A stretch of 64,000 nt of DNA from Chaenocephalus aceratus (taxonomy: Eukaryota; Chordata; Actinopteri; Perciformes; Channichthyidae): NCBI GenBank assembly GCA_023974075.1, contig JAMFTG010000573.1, positions 62,001 to 126,000 of the forward strand, read 5' to 3'. Below are positions 21,070 to 31,436 of the stretch, piece by piece. Within the stretch, counting starts at the first letter, position 1. The number at the start of each line of letters is the position of its first letter. A program made the position numbers and the translations under genes. Below the pieces are notes generated by a model. It was not told the origin of the DNA. It did not search any database and was given only the letters and a program-made list of their open reading frames with translations.

Positions 21070-23880
21070 TACTCTAGGGACCAGAGGGTACAATGGTTGG
21101 ACATTTACTACCGGCCGCGGTCTGCCTAGTGCCAGGGTCCATATAACCGACCGCAATGCATAGCGGGAAGTCGGTTATATAGACATCAACAAAATAAGTG
21201 TTTAACGGTGACTAGTTTATGCGGGGAAAAGAGTGCTCAAAATCGGATTAAACAGGCCATTTCATCCACACCTCACGACTCCCATCAAAAGTGATTGAAA
21301 TGTACAGGAATCTGTACATTTCATCCACATTTGACGACCCGAGCAGGGTGACTTTGTTACCCAGGAATAAGTGTCTGAAAGTCGGGGAAGATTACTTTAA
21401 ACACAGGGTACACATGGCTGTATTACCCAGCAATTAGTGTGTGAAAGATGGGTAAGTTTGCTGTGAATTTAAGGGAGATATGGCCCTTTCAAACAGGGAG
21501 ATGTACACGGCTTTATTACCCCGGATTTAGTGTCTCAAAGCCCGGTAAGATTACTTTAAATGCATGGTGCACATGGCTGTATTACCCATGAATTAGTGTG
21601 TGAAAGCTGGGTAAGTTTGATGTGAATTTAAGGAAGATATGGCCATTTCATCCACACCTCACGACTCCCATCAAAAGTGATTGAAATGTACAGGAATCTG
21701 TACATTTCATCCACATTTGACGACCCGAGCAGGGTGACTTTGTTACCCAGGAATAAGTGTCTGAAAGTCGGGGAAGATTACTTTAAACACAGGGTACACA
21801 TGGCTGTATTACCCAGCAATTAGTGTGTGAAAGATGGGTAAGTTTGCTGTGAATTTAAGGGAGATATGGCCCTTTCAAACACACCTCACGACTCCCATCA
21901 AAAGTTATTGAAATGTACAGGAATCTGTCCATTTCATTCACATTTGACGACCCGAGCAGGGTGACTTTGTTACCCAGGGATAAGTGTCTGAAAGTCGGGG
22001 AAGATTACTCAGGGTATACAGGACTTTCACCCTCCCCCGTTGGCACTTAGCCGTTTTTCGAGAATCATCCATATACCCTAGGGACCAGAGGGTACAATGG
22101 TTGGACATTTACTACCGGCCGCGGTCTGCCTAGTGCCAGGGTCCATATAACCGACCGCAATGCATAGCGGGAAGTCGGCTATATAGACATCAACAAAATA
22201 AGTGTTTAACGGTGACTAGTTTATGCGGGGAAAAGAGTGCTCAAAATCGGATTAAACAGGCCATTTCATCCACACCTCACGACTCCCATTAAAAGTGATT
22301 GAAATGTACAGGAATCTGTACATTTCATCCACATTTGATGACCCGTCCAGGGTGACTTTCTTCCCCAGGAATTAGTGTCTGAAAGCTGGGTAAGATTACT
22401 TTAAATACTGGGTACACATGGCTTCATTACCCATGAATTAGTATGTGAAAGCTGGGTAAGTTTGATGTGAATTTAAGGAAGATATGGCCATTTCATCCAC
22501 ACCTGATGACTCCCATTAAAAGTGATTGAAATGTACAGGAATCTGTACATTTCATTCACATTTCTTACCCAGGAATTAGTGTCTGAAAGCTGGGTAAGAT
22601 TACTTTAAATACTGGGTACACATGGCTTCATTACCCATGAATTAGTGTGTGAAAGCTGGGTAAGTTTGATGTGAATTTAAGGAAGATATGGCCATTTCAT
22701 CCACACCTGATGACTCCCATTAAAAGTGATTGAAATGTACAGGAATCTGTACATTTCATTCACATTTCTTACCCAGGAATTAGTGTCTGAAAGCTGGGTA
22801 AGATTACTTTAAATACTGGGTACACATGGCTTCATTACCCATGAATTAGTGTGTGAAAGCTGGGTAAGTTTGATGTGAATTTAAGGAAGATATGGCCATT
22901 TCATCCACACCTCACGACTCCCATCAAAAGTGATTGAAATGTACAGGAATCTGTCCATTTCATTCACATTTGACGACCCGAGCAGGGTGACTTTGTTACC
23001 CAGGAATAAGTGTCTGAAAGTCGGGGAAGATTACTCAGGGTCTACAGGACTTTCACCCTCCCCCGTTGGCACTTAGCCGTTTTTCGAGAATCATCCATAT
23101 ACCCTAGGGACCAGAGGGTACAATGGTTGGACATTTACTACCGGCCGCGGTCTGCCTAGTGCCAGGGTCCATATAACCGACCGCAATGCATAGCGGGAAG
23201 TCGGTTATATAGACATCAACAAAATAAGTGTTTAACGGTGACTAGTTTATGCGGGGAAAAGAGTGCTCAAAATCGGAATAAACAGGCCATTTCATCCACA
23301 CCTCACGACTCCCATTAAAAGTGATTGAAATGTACAGGAATCTGTACATTTCATCCACATTTGATGACCCGTCCAGGGTGACTTTCTTCCCCAGGAATTA
23401 GTGTCTGAAAGCTGGGTAAGATTACTTTAAATACTGGGTACACATGGCTTCATTACCCATGAATTAGTGTGTGAAAGCTGGGTAAGTTTGATGTGAATTT
23501 AAGGAAGATATGGCCATTTCATCCACACCTGATGACTCCCATTAAAAGTGATTGAAATGTACAGGAATCTGTACATTTCATTCACATTTCTTACCCAGGA
23601 ATTAGTGTCTGAAAGCTGGGTAAGATTACTTTAAATACTGGGTACACATGGCTTCATTACCCATGAATTAGTGTGTGAAAGCTGGGTAAGTTTGATGTGA
23701 ATTTAAGGAAGATATGGCCATTTCATCCACACCTGATGACTCCCATTAAAAGTGATTGAAATGTACAGGAATCTGTACATTTCAATCACATTCGACGACT
23801 CCATTAGAAATGCATGAAATGTACAGGACTCTGTCCATTTCATCCACATTTGACGACCCGTCAAGGGTGGCTTTCTTAAC
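21070..23880. repeat. Higher-order satellite: about 1.0-kb units with about 204-bp subrepeats
   Basis: The CTAGGGACCAGAGGGTACAA landmark recurs at about 21,075, 22,079 and 23,105 (1,004 and 1,026 bp apart). Between the landmarks, a subrepeat with period 204 bp (GGCCATTTCATCCACACC at 22,486, 22,690 and 22,894) carries two dyads. One is the palindrome GAAATGTACAG / CTGTACATTTC around GAAT; the other is TTACCCAG ... CTGGGTAA. The element's left end lies inside a unit. No coding potential. Confidence 0.9.
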
Positions 23881-24199
23881 CATTATGTACACCGACAAAG
23901 CCACCTCTTCGGGGCCGCTCCAAGACCCCCAAAACACGGACGCAGCAGCCCCAGCATCTCTCCCTGACATGAGCAAACAGGTTATTTCAGACTTCCATGA
24001 AATACCCCGGGGAAAAGCACCTCTCTGTGGCCGCTCCAAGACCCCCAAAACACGGACTAAGGAGCTCCAGGATCTCTCCCTGACATGCGTACTTCCAGAA
24101 CCTCGCACACCTTGGGTCCCCGGGCCCCCGAACTTAAGCACTCCCCCACGGACTAAACCAAGATGATCACACCCTCAAGAATCTCGTGCCCCTGGGAAT
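23881..24199. repeat. Recurrent module with CCAAAACACGGAC repeat
   Basis: A GGCCGCTCCAAGACCCCCAA stretch occurs twice about 110 bp apart. The module recurs near 36,060-36,230 (inverted) and 57,740-57,950. The open frames on both strands are short, Pro/Arg-rich and not conserved. No gene is called. Confidence 0.55.
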
Positions 24200-24890
24200 C
24201 TTAAAGGGGGGTGTATTTTGCGGTGCTTAATCGTCCGCCCATCGGCACCCATAGTCGGCCTTCTTCACAGCAGTACCACCCAACCTCCATGGAGGATTTT
24301 TCTCGTGCCCCTGGCAACACTTAAAGGGGGTCTACTTTGCGGTGCTTTACCGTCCGCCCATCGGCACCCATAGTCGGCCTTCTTCACAGCAGCACCACCC
24401 AACCTCCATGGAGGATTTTTCTCGTGCCCCTGGCAACACTTAAAGGGGGTCTACTTTGCGGTGCTCTATCGTCCGCCCATCGGCACCCATAGTCGGCCTT
24501 CTTCACAGCAGCACCACCCACCCTCCAGTGGAGGATTTTTCTCGTGCCCCTGGCAACACTTAAAGGGGGTCTACTTTGCGGTGCTTTACCGTCCGCCCAT
24601 CGGCACCCATAGTCGGCCTTCTTCACAGCAGCACCACCCACCCTCCAGTGGAGGATTTTTCTCGTGCCCCTGGCAACACTTAAAGGAGGTCTACTTTGCG
24701 GTGCTTTACCGTCCGCCCACCGGCACCCATAGTCGGCCTTCTTCACAGCAGCACCACCCACCCTCCAGTGGAGGATTTTTCTCGTGCCCCTGGCAACACT
24801 TAAAGGGGGGTCTACTTTGCGGTGCTTTACCGTCCGCCCATCGGCACCCATAGTCGGCCTTCTTCACAGCACCACCTGTCCTGCTGGAGG
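24200..24890. repeat. 120-bp tandem array, 6 copies
   Basis: The period is 119-121 bp. Landmarks are GCGGTGCTTTACCGTCCGCC, CACCCATAGTCGGCC and TCGTGCCCCTGGCAACACTT. The minus strand is open across several units (repeating MGADGRTVKHR-like stretches) because the period is near a multiple of three. Two further units lie at 30,776-30,945 and single units in the OR blocks. Confidence 0.93.
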
Positions 24891-25108
24891 TTCACACTTT
24901 AACTTTTTTTACCCTCTTCTACCTTACAAATCATCCCACACTTGAGCACTCCTCACTCGGACTAAACACCTCCATGCTACCACCAGAACCAGAATATCGT
25001 GCCCCTGGAGATCTTAAAGGAAAAAAAACCATAGTGGGCTTTAAAAACAGAAGACTTAGTAATTTTAACAAACTTTATTTACAGTAATATTGACAGTAAT
25101 AAATACAT
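24891..25108. other. 3' flank of the recombinase-like gene
   Basis: Downstream of the gene on its own strand. No clear AATAAA is seen on the minus strand in the first 100 bp; TTTATTTA-type runs at 25,070-25,080 read as TAAATAAA on the gene strand and could serve for polyadenylation. Confidence 0.35.
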
Positions 25109-27498
25109 TCACACAGGATATAAAGTATTTACAAGGGGACTGATTACAACAACACACTGCATATTTACAAGTTGATCACTGGCAAAAGTGGGTGAAGTTG
25201 GGGCAGAGTATGGCACCCTCTCTTCACCCATGTCTGAGGGGCTGTGTTCGGCCAGTGACTGGTCCCTCGTCGCTCGCCAAGCGTTGGCATGTCTTGGTAG
25301 GGAGTCTTGGTAGGGAGCCGGGCTGTGCTCCTCTCCAGAGATGTCACTGTCGATGTCAATACCCGCAAAAGTGTCTTCATTTCCCGCTGCTACTGCTGTC
25401 GATGCCGCCGCCGCTGCTTGCAGTGACTCTGTGAACAGTAACCGAATGTCCGCAGCCTCCTTCAAAGAAGGATTATTCGCGTAAAATTTGTCCGCAGTTG
25501 CAGTGTTGTGACACATGAAATCACTAACTCTTTGGCGGTTGCCTTTGTCTTGAAACCTCTTCGCATTATCGGCGTGGACTGTGCGGAGGTCGGTGAAGTT
25601 AATGGGACCGTGGAGCCCCACATCAGCCCAGGCCAACCTCAGGGAGTAGGCAAGCTTCCTGAACGGGTTCTTCCCCTCTGTGTATAGAAAGTAACGGCTC
25701 TGGGTGCAGGTCAGCGTACCCTTGATTTCCAGCCACCTCTTCATCCATCCAAATTCTTCTACGGTGAGGTACAGCTGCGCTTCCCCGAACGCGTTGGCCG
25801 TCTTGTGGTTGCTTACCTGTTATGACAGAGTTAGAGAGTGTCAATACAATGTAAATCATGCATATAACTGCCAGAATAAATGCATTGATTAATAGCACTC
25901 ACATGAACCAGATAGCCGAAGGCAGTGCCAGTTGTATCCGCCTTTCGGACCTCGGCGTTGGTCATGTTGGAGTAGACCCCCGGACGATGGCCGTAAATGC
26001 AGCTCCAATGAAGAGTCATATAGCCATAGAGCAGGGTCCGGGTTGTGGTAGTCGGATTGCTGGCCATCACATCCAGGAGCTGAGGGATGCGAATGGTGGT
26101 CGAAGTCAAGCATGTCATTAGGTCGTTGTGGCTCGGCAGACCTTCCATCTTGTCACGCTTCACTTGCATCTGGTGGACAAGTACTTTTCTCTTCAGGGAC
26201 TTCAAGATGGCAACTACTTCCCGTTTGATTAAAATCATGTCGGTTTGGCTGAGCCTGCTCCCCTTGCACGGTGTGTCGGCCATGTACTTGAGAAAGTGTG
26301 ATATATTCTTGATGTAGAAGTCGGAGGTCGTGACCTGAAGGCTTGACTTCATCAGGCTTGACTTCATCAGGCTCCGGGACCACCCGCGTATCCTCTTGAG
26401 ATCCCTCAAAAAGAGCCAGTCAGACAGGCGATTGAACCCGTGAGCCATGAAACTTAGGAACGACTTCACTCTGCTCAGTTTGGAAACTGTGTTTTCCTGG
26501 AGCCTCACTGGTGGGTCGATACCTGCATAATGCTCCCGGTATCCTTGAAGATACTCCTCTGTGAAATATAAACAGTACTTTAATGACAACACATCGTGTG
26601 TTACAGAAACTGCATGTGTCACATAGCCAACACACTTACCCATGACCCGTGGGAATGTGATGTCCCGCATTATATTTCCCCGGCCCCTGCCCCGGAACCA
26701 GGGGGAATGGATGGGAGGGGAGGTTGACGAGGCCTCGGTATGCATGGATGCAGGCTCTGAGGAGCTGGATGAATGTGTGTGAGAGCCAGTGGGGGACTCG
26801 CTGCAGGCGGGAATGGGAGACTTGCTGCAGGAGGGACCTTTCGACTTGGACAGCCTCGTTGGTGTCGACTCTGTTCGGGGTCGTTTCTTCAGAATGACCC
26901 GCTCTCGTTCCTCCCCATCGAACGCGGGCATGTCCCCGGCCCGCTGATCCATCCTCTGTCGCTTGTGCTTTATCCTCTGCTGCAACTTGCAGCGCAGGGA
27001 TTTCACCTCAGCAGCATATATGTCCCGCTGAGCCCTCACTGCGTTTGCCTCCAGCCTCCATTCTTTGCAGTCCGGGTTGTCACATTCATTCACCGGGGAC
27101 AAGGGTGGAGGTTGTGACAGTATATCGTCGTCTGCCACCGTGTCAACAGCCCAAGCGGTAATCATTTCTATGGTGGGGTTTGTCATTCGGAGTTCATAAA
27201 GCTCCTTCTTGGCCACTGTCATTTTCAGTTTATTTTGAACCACATGTAGTTCCTCCCGGGCCAGCTCAACATGGTCTCTGGCCAAGTGGCGATCCAGCCT
27301 TGTGCCGCGGTATTCGCATCCCAGAATGGTACAGGGATGGAGCCTAATGTTGGTCCGTCCGTTGGCCAACAACAGCAGAATTTTTCTTTCAACCAAGTTA
27401 CGCACACCATGGCGCCTCTGCAGGTGCTTGCTCAGGGCGAGGTAGGAACTATTACAGATCGGACAACGGACCGCCATCCAACCTGTATTCTTGAGCAT
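25109..27498 (-). CDS. Tyrosine-recombinase-like (Crypton-type) protein, three exons
   Basis: Predicted exons are 27,498-26,640, 26,558-25,903 and 25,816-25,109. Introns begin GTAAGT and GTGAGT and end CAG; the sum is 2,223 nt, in frame, 740 aa. The N terminus has two C2H2-like fingers (C12, C15, H25, H30 and C56, C61, H71, H76), then a predicted coiled region, a basic Ser/Pro-rich linker and a core-binding-like region from about 287. Catalytic candidates are R478 (HRPGVYSNMT), K510 (NHKTANAFG), R583 (FTDLRTVHA), H608 and Y617 (MCHNTATADKFYA), with the usual nine-residue H-to-Y spacing. The His of the HxxR box is Thr here. The C terminus is Ala-rich and acidic. Such enzymes cut and rejoin DNA through a Tyr-phosphate link. 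Intron 1 is itself open, so an unspliced reading is possible; an upstream in-frame ATG at 27,675 exists, but M1 or M8, just before the first finger, is likelier. A 15-bp duplication gives SLMKSSLMKSS. Confidence 0.75.
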
Positions 27499-27719
27499 TT
27501 CAGTACCGGGAAATGTCACCAGAATCGTGGGTAAAAAAGAAGGAAGCGTGAAAAGACTCACGAAAGATGCACTCAGCTTATTTTCAAATCGGTGTTTGTT
27601 TTCATTTGCATCATGGTGCGGTGTCCCATTTAGGCACTCGTTAGGCGGGCAGAGATCCCTGTAATCTCCCCTCACGTTCCTCCAGAGTCTGGTTCTCCCA
27701 AAGGATACCCGACAGTTTC
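27499..27719. other. 5' flank of the recombinase-like gene
   Basis: The minus strand is open upstream of the chosen start but Cys/His-poor and Leu/Phe-rich (about 59 codons), probably untranslated. At 27,655-27,700 one partial 129-bp-satellite unit (AATCTCCCCTCACGTTCCTC) leads into the minisatellite, so any promoter lies next to or within repeats. Confidence 0.4.
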
Positions 27720-29456
27720 GGGTACGACAACGTGGGGATAGCAGTACCCTCCGGGCGTTCCGTCCCCCAGGGGAGGCATTGAACCCCTCTCACCTGCCCC
27801 CGGAGGAGGCAGGGGAGTCAGGTACCCAGAGGGTGGACGGCCAGGGCGAGGCCGCCACACCGCGCTGGAGTCAGGGTCCCGGTGAGGCGCAGGACGGAGC
27901 ACCCGGCAGTAGCCTCCAGCAGACCCCCGCACGGTTCCCTCGTCCCTCGGAAGAGGTGGAGAGGCGGGTGTTTTCATCTGCTGGCGGGTTGTCGGGGGAA
28001 CAGTATCCTCCGGGGAGGCATTGAACCCCTCTCACCTGCCCCCGGAGGAGGCAGGGGAGTCAGGTACCCAGAGGGCGCACGGTGGACGGCCAGGGCCGCC
28101 ACACCGCGCTGGAGTCAGGGTCCCGGTGAGGCGCAGGACGGAGCACCCGGCAGTAGCCTCCAGCAGACCCCCGCACGGTTCCCTCGTCCCTCGGAAGAGG
28201 TGGAGAGGCGGGTGTTTTCATCTGCTGGCGGGTTGCCGGGGGAACAGTATCCTCCGGGGAGGCATTGAACCCCTCTCACCTGCCCCCGGAGGAGGCAGGG
28301 GAGTCAGGTACCCAGAGGGCGCACGGTGGACGGCCAGGGCGAGGCCGCCACACCGCGCTGGAGTCAGGGTCCCGGTGAGTCGCAGGACCGAGCACCCGGC
28401 AGTAGCCTCCAGCAGACCCCCGCACGGTTCCCTCGTCCCTCGGAAGAGGTGGAGAGGCGGGTGTTTTCATCTGCTGGCGGGTTGTCGGGGGAACAGTATC
28501 CTCCGGGGAGGCATTGAACCCCTCTCACCTGCCCCCGGAGGAGGCAGGGGAGTCAGGTACCCAGAGGGCGCACGGTGGACGGCCAGGGCCGCCACACCGC
28601 GCTGGAGTCAGGGTCCCGGTGAGGCGCAGGACGGAGCACCCGGCAGTAGCCTCCAGCAGACCCCCGCACGGTTCCCTCGTCCCTCGGAAGAGGTGGAGAG
28701 GCGGGTGTTTTCATCTGCTGGCGGGTTGCCGGGGGAACAGTATCCTCCGGGGAGGCATTGAACCCCTCTCACCTGCCCCCGGAGGAGGCAGGGGAGTCAG
28801 GTACCCAGAGGGCGCACGGTGGACGGCCAGGGCGAGGCCGCCACACCGCGCTGGAGTCAGGGTCCCGGTGAGGCGCAGGACGGAGCACCCGGCAGTAGCC
28901 TCCAGCAGACCCCCGCACGGTTCCCTCGTCCCTCGGAAGAGGTGGAGAGGCGGGTGTTTTCATCTGCTGGCGGGTTGCCGGGGGAACAGTATCCTCCGGG
29001 GAGGCATTGAACCACTCTCACCTGCCCCCGGAGGAGGCAGGGGAGTCAGGTACCCAGAGGGCGCACGGTGGACGGCCAGGGCCGCCACACCGCGCTGGAG
29101 TCAGGGTCCCGGTGAGGCGCAGGACGGAGCACCCGGCAGTAGCCTCCAGCAGACCCCCGCACGGTTCCCTCGTCCCTCGGAAGAGGTGGAGAGGCGGGTG
29201 TTTTCATCTGCTGGTGGGTTGCCGGGGGAACAGTATCCTCCGGGGAGGCATTGAACCCCTCTCACCTGCCCCCGGAGGAGGCAGGGGAGTCAGGTACCCA
29301 GAGGGTGGACGGCCAGGGCGAGGCCGCCACACCGCGCTGGAGTCAGGGTCCCGGTGAGGCGCAGGACGGAGCACCCGGCAGTAGCCTCCAGCAGACCCCC
29401 GCACGGTTCCCTCGTCCCTCGGAAGAGGTGGAGAGGCGGGTGTTTTCATCTGCTGG
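27720..29456. repeat. GC-rich minisatellite with alternating 244/249-bp units
   Basis: The landmark GGAGGCATTGAACC recurs with GGCATT at 27,775, 28,017, 28,261, 28,510, 28,754, 29,003 and 29,247 (steps 242, 244, 249, 244, 249, 244). Units differ by a GCGAG insertion (GGCGAGGCCGCC versus GGCCGCC) and by GCGCAC, so the true period is a 493-bp dimer. Long frames on both strands exist only because the DNA is GC-rich and repeated; no two units keep one frame, so I call no protein. Confidence 0.95.
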
Positions 29457-29990
29457 CCAGAGTCAGAAAAAGTATAAGTTAACTTTTTGGAAGAACCATA
29501 GAAAAGGGTGAAAATGGATAAATTGTATCCGAAAATAGTGTTCCATAAGGCGGGTAGAGTCCCCTGACAACTCCCCTACCTTCCTCCAGAGTCAGAAAAA
29601 GTATAAGTTAACTTTTTGGAAGAACCATAGAAAAGGGTGAAAATGGATAAATTGTATCCGAAAATAGTGTTCCATAAGGCGGGTAGAGTCCCCTGACAAC
29701 TCCCCTACCTTCCTCCAGAGTCAGAAAAAGTACAAGTTAACTTTTTGGAAGAACCATAGAAAAGGGTGAAAATGGATAAAATGTATCCCAAAATAGTGTT
29801 CCATAAGGCGGGTAGAGTCCCCTGACAACTCCCCTACCTTCCTCCAGAGTCAGAAAAAGTCTAAGTTAACTTTTTGGAAGAACCATAAAAAAGGGTGAAA
29901 ATGGATAAAATGTATCCCAAAATAGTGCCCCTTGAGGCAGGTAGAGTCCCCTGACAACTCCCCTTGCATTCCTCCAGACACCAGTTTGAA
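29457..29990 (-). repeat. 129-bp satellite array, 4 units
   Basis: The step is exactly 129 bp (AGTCAG at 29,461, 29,590, 29,719 and 29,848), with high identity between units. It is the most regular array of this family in the window, which suggests recent amplification. Confidence 0.95.
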
Positions 29991-30465
29991 AACTTAAAGT
30001 TTTGTGAGAACCAGGATTGGGGGTCCTCTTGGCAACAATTTCATCCGATCCAAAGTGCTCCTGAGGCGGATACATTCCTCCATGATTTCCCCATCATGTG
30101 AAAAGTGCTCTCAAAAACCGGGTTTCCGATTTCGTGCAGATGGTAGCTTGGAAAGATGAATGAATTTTTTGGACGGAGGAGGGGAGCTCTGGTTTCCCCT
30201 CTCCGTTGTAAATTGCAACGGGGGAGTGCAAAAGTCTCCGGGGCTTCGTCCCGAAGCGCCGAAGACTTGACCCCCTCCCCCGTTGGCACTTAGCCGTTTT
30301 TCCAGAATTTTCAAAAGCTTCATTTTTGACTATTTTAACATATAATTGACCGTTTTCTTTACTTTTTTTTGCTTTCCACGGGTGGGGACGCATGGCAGGC
30401 CGCCTATGAGCTTCCAAATTCGGCCTGGAACCTCCGGGAATTATGGGTTAAGCTCCATATACTGA
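29991..30465 (-). repeat. Recurrent modules beside the array, in the 10-kb element
   Basis: In inverted order these are the same modules as at 33.6-34.2 kb: the AACCGGGTTTCCGATTTCGT block, the CCGTTGTAAATTGCAACGGG stem block, and the CGCATGGCAGGCCGCCTATG and AATTCGGCCTGGAACCTCCG blocks. No gene is seen. Confidence 0.7.
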
Positions 30466-30760
30466 CGACTCCCATTAAAAATGCATGAAATGTACAGGAA
30501 TCTGTCCATTTCAATCACATTCGACGACCCCATTAAAAATGCATGAAATGTACAGGAATCTGTCCATTTCAATCACATTCAACGACCCCATTAAAAATGC
30601 ATGAAATGTACAGGAATATGTCCATTAAAAATGCATGAAATGTACAGGAATCTGTCCATTTCATCCACATTCGACGACCCCATTAAAAATGCATGAAATG
30701 TACAGGAATCTGTCCATTTCAATCACATTTGATGACCGGTCCAGGGTGACTTTGTCTGGT
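30466..30760. repeat. Cluster of GAAATGTACAG palindromes
   Basis: At least five units of 52-60 bp, each with TGCATGAAATGTACAGGAAT followed by CTGTCCATTTC and a CACATTCGACGACC spacer. The right arm has one base different from the perfect palindromes at 21-23.8 kb (GTCC for GTAC). Confidence 0.85.
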
Positions 30761-31056
30761 GAGTCAGAAAAGAGGTGTATTTTGCGGTTCTTTATCGTCC
30801 GCTCATCGGCACCCATAGTCGGCCTCTTTCACAGCAGCAGCACCCACCCTCCATGGAGGGTATTCTCGTGCCCCTGGCAACACTTGAAGGGGGTGTATTT
30901 TGCGGTGCTTTATCGTCCGCCCATCGGCACCCATAGTCGGTCCAGTCGCTGACAGGTACTTGACATCGGAGGTTGACATCGCATTTCCATTGAGCGGACA
31001 TGCGTACATCTGAAGGGCAAGTTCCACGGTACCTCCGTCTCTAAGGCTGACATGTG
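30761..31056. repeat. Two 120-bp units and right end of the 10-kb element
   Basis: The two units of the 24.2-kb array type lie at 30,776-30,945. The last 110 bp (30,946-31,056) are not repeated elsewhere in the window and would be the element's unique right terminus. Confidence 0.7.
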
Positions 31057-31063
31057 CCTTACA

Positions 31064-31436
31064 GCAGATAGTGGCTGGAATTCTTCAGCACTGCTCGACG
31101 CCTTTTTGTCTGGTCTTTCGGATTCCATTAAAGACCAGTTAATACCTTTGGACCTCACAGAAGACTTGGATTCTGTCATTGCACTGGCAGTTCGAATAGA
31201 CAATAGACTGGCCGAAAGACAAAAACAAAGGTTCAAGAATGTGGCACGTCTGCCTCTACACCAAGGGGACACACCAAGCCATCATCCGGCCTGGAGACCT
31301 CCTGCCGATCCTGAATGCGTCTTTGGCGCATAAAGGAGGGCAGGTGTTTTTACTGTGGGGAGCAGGGGCACCTCCTGGCTTCTTGTACAGCAAAAGATCG
31401 GGCTCATCAGGGACGAGGAGGACCCTGGTGAGCCGA
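31064..31436 (+). pseudogene. Gypsy gag fragment, right of the 10-kb insertion
   Basis: Reads ADSGWNSSALLDAFLSGLSD, then a [20 protein letters not shown] stretch (here TEDL). Compared with 46.5-46.9 kb it lacks about 90 bp before the zinc knuckle, shifts frame, and the second Cys codon region is altered ([13 protein letters not shown] in place of a CCHC reading). It joins directly to L2-like sequence at the same point as the 46.9-kb copy, so the chimera predates the duplication. Non-functional. Confidence 0.85.

Larger units (their letters stand above)
21070..31056 (-). mobile_element. Candidate Crypton-like tyrosine-recombinase transposon, about 10 kb
   Basis: The boundaries come from a split gag. 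The 40 bp left of 21,070 and the sequence right of 31,063 are contiguous in the paralogue at 46,472-46,540. The flanking direct repeats are CCTTGCA (21,063-21,069) and CCTTACA (31,057-31,063). There are no terminal inverted repeats. It contains, left to right: a satellite built of about 1-kb units, a 120-bp array, an apparently intact tyrosine-recombinase-like gene (minus), a 244/249-bp minisatellite, a 129-bp satellite array, palindromic short repeats and two 120-bp units. A YR gene, short direct repeats and no TIRs are the known Crypton signature; the satellite load is unusual. An alternative is stepwise satellite growth around a smaller original insertion. Confidence 0.65.

Noticed and set aside
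21070..24890. CRISPR-like appearance of repeats with spacers
   Set aside because: Units are 120-1,000 bp with similar, not unique, intervening sequence. The setting is a vertebrate genome and there are no cas genes.
27779..29511. Long GC-rich open frames (up to 246 codons) on the plus strand
   Set aside because: They are read-throughs of the 244/249-bp minisatellite. The 493-bp dimer is not a multiple of three, so no single frame is kept, and no domain is visible.
21070..31056. Terminal inverted repeats for the 10-kb element
   Set aside because: I compared the two ends in reverse complement and found no match, which is why a TIR-type transposon was not proposed.
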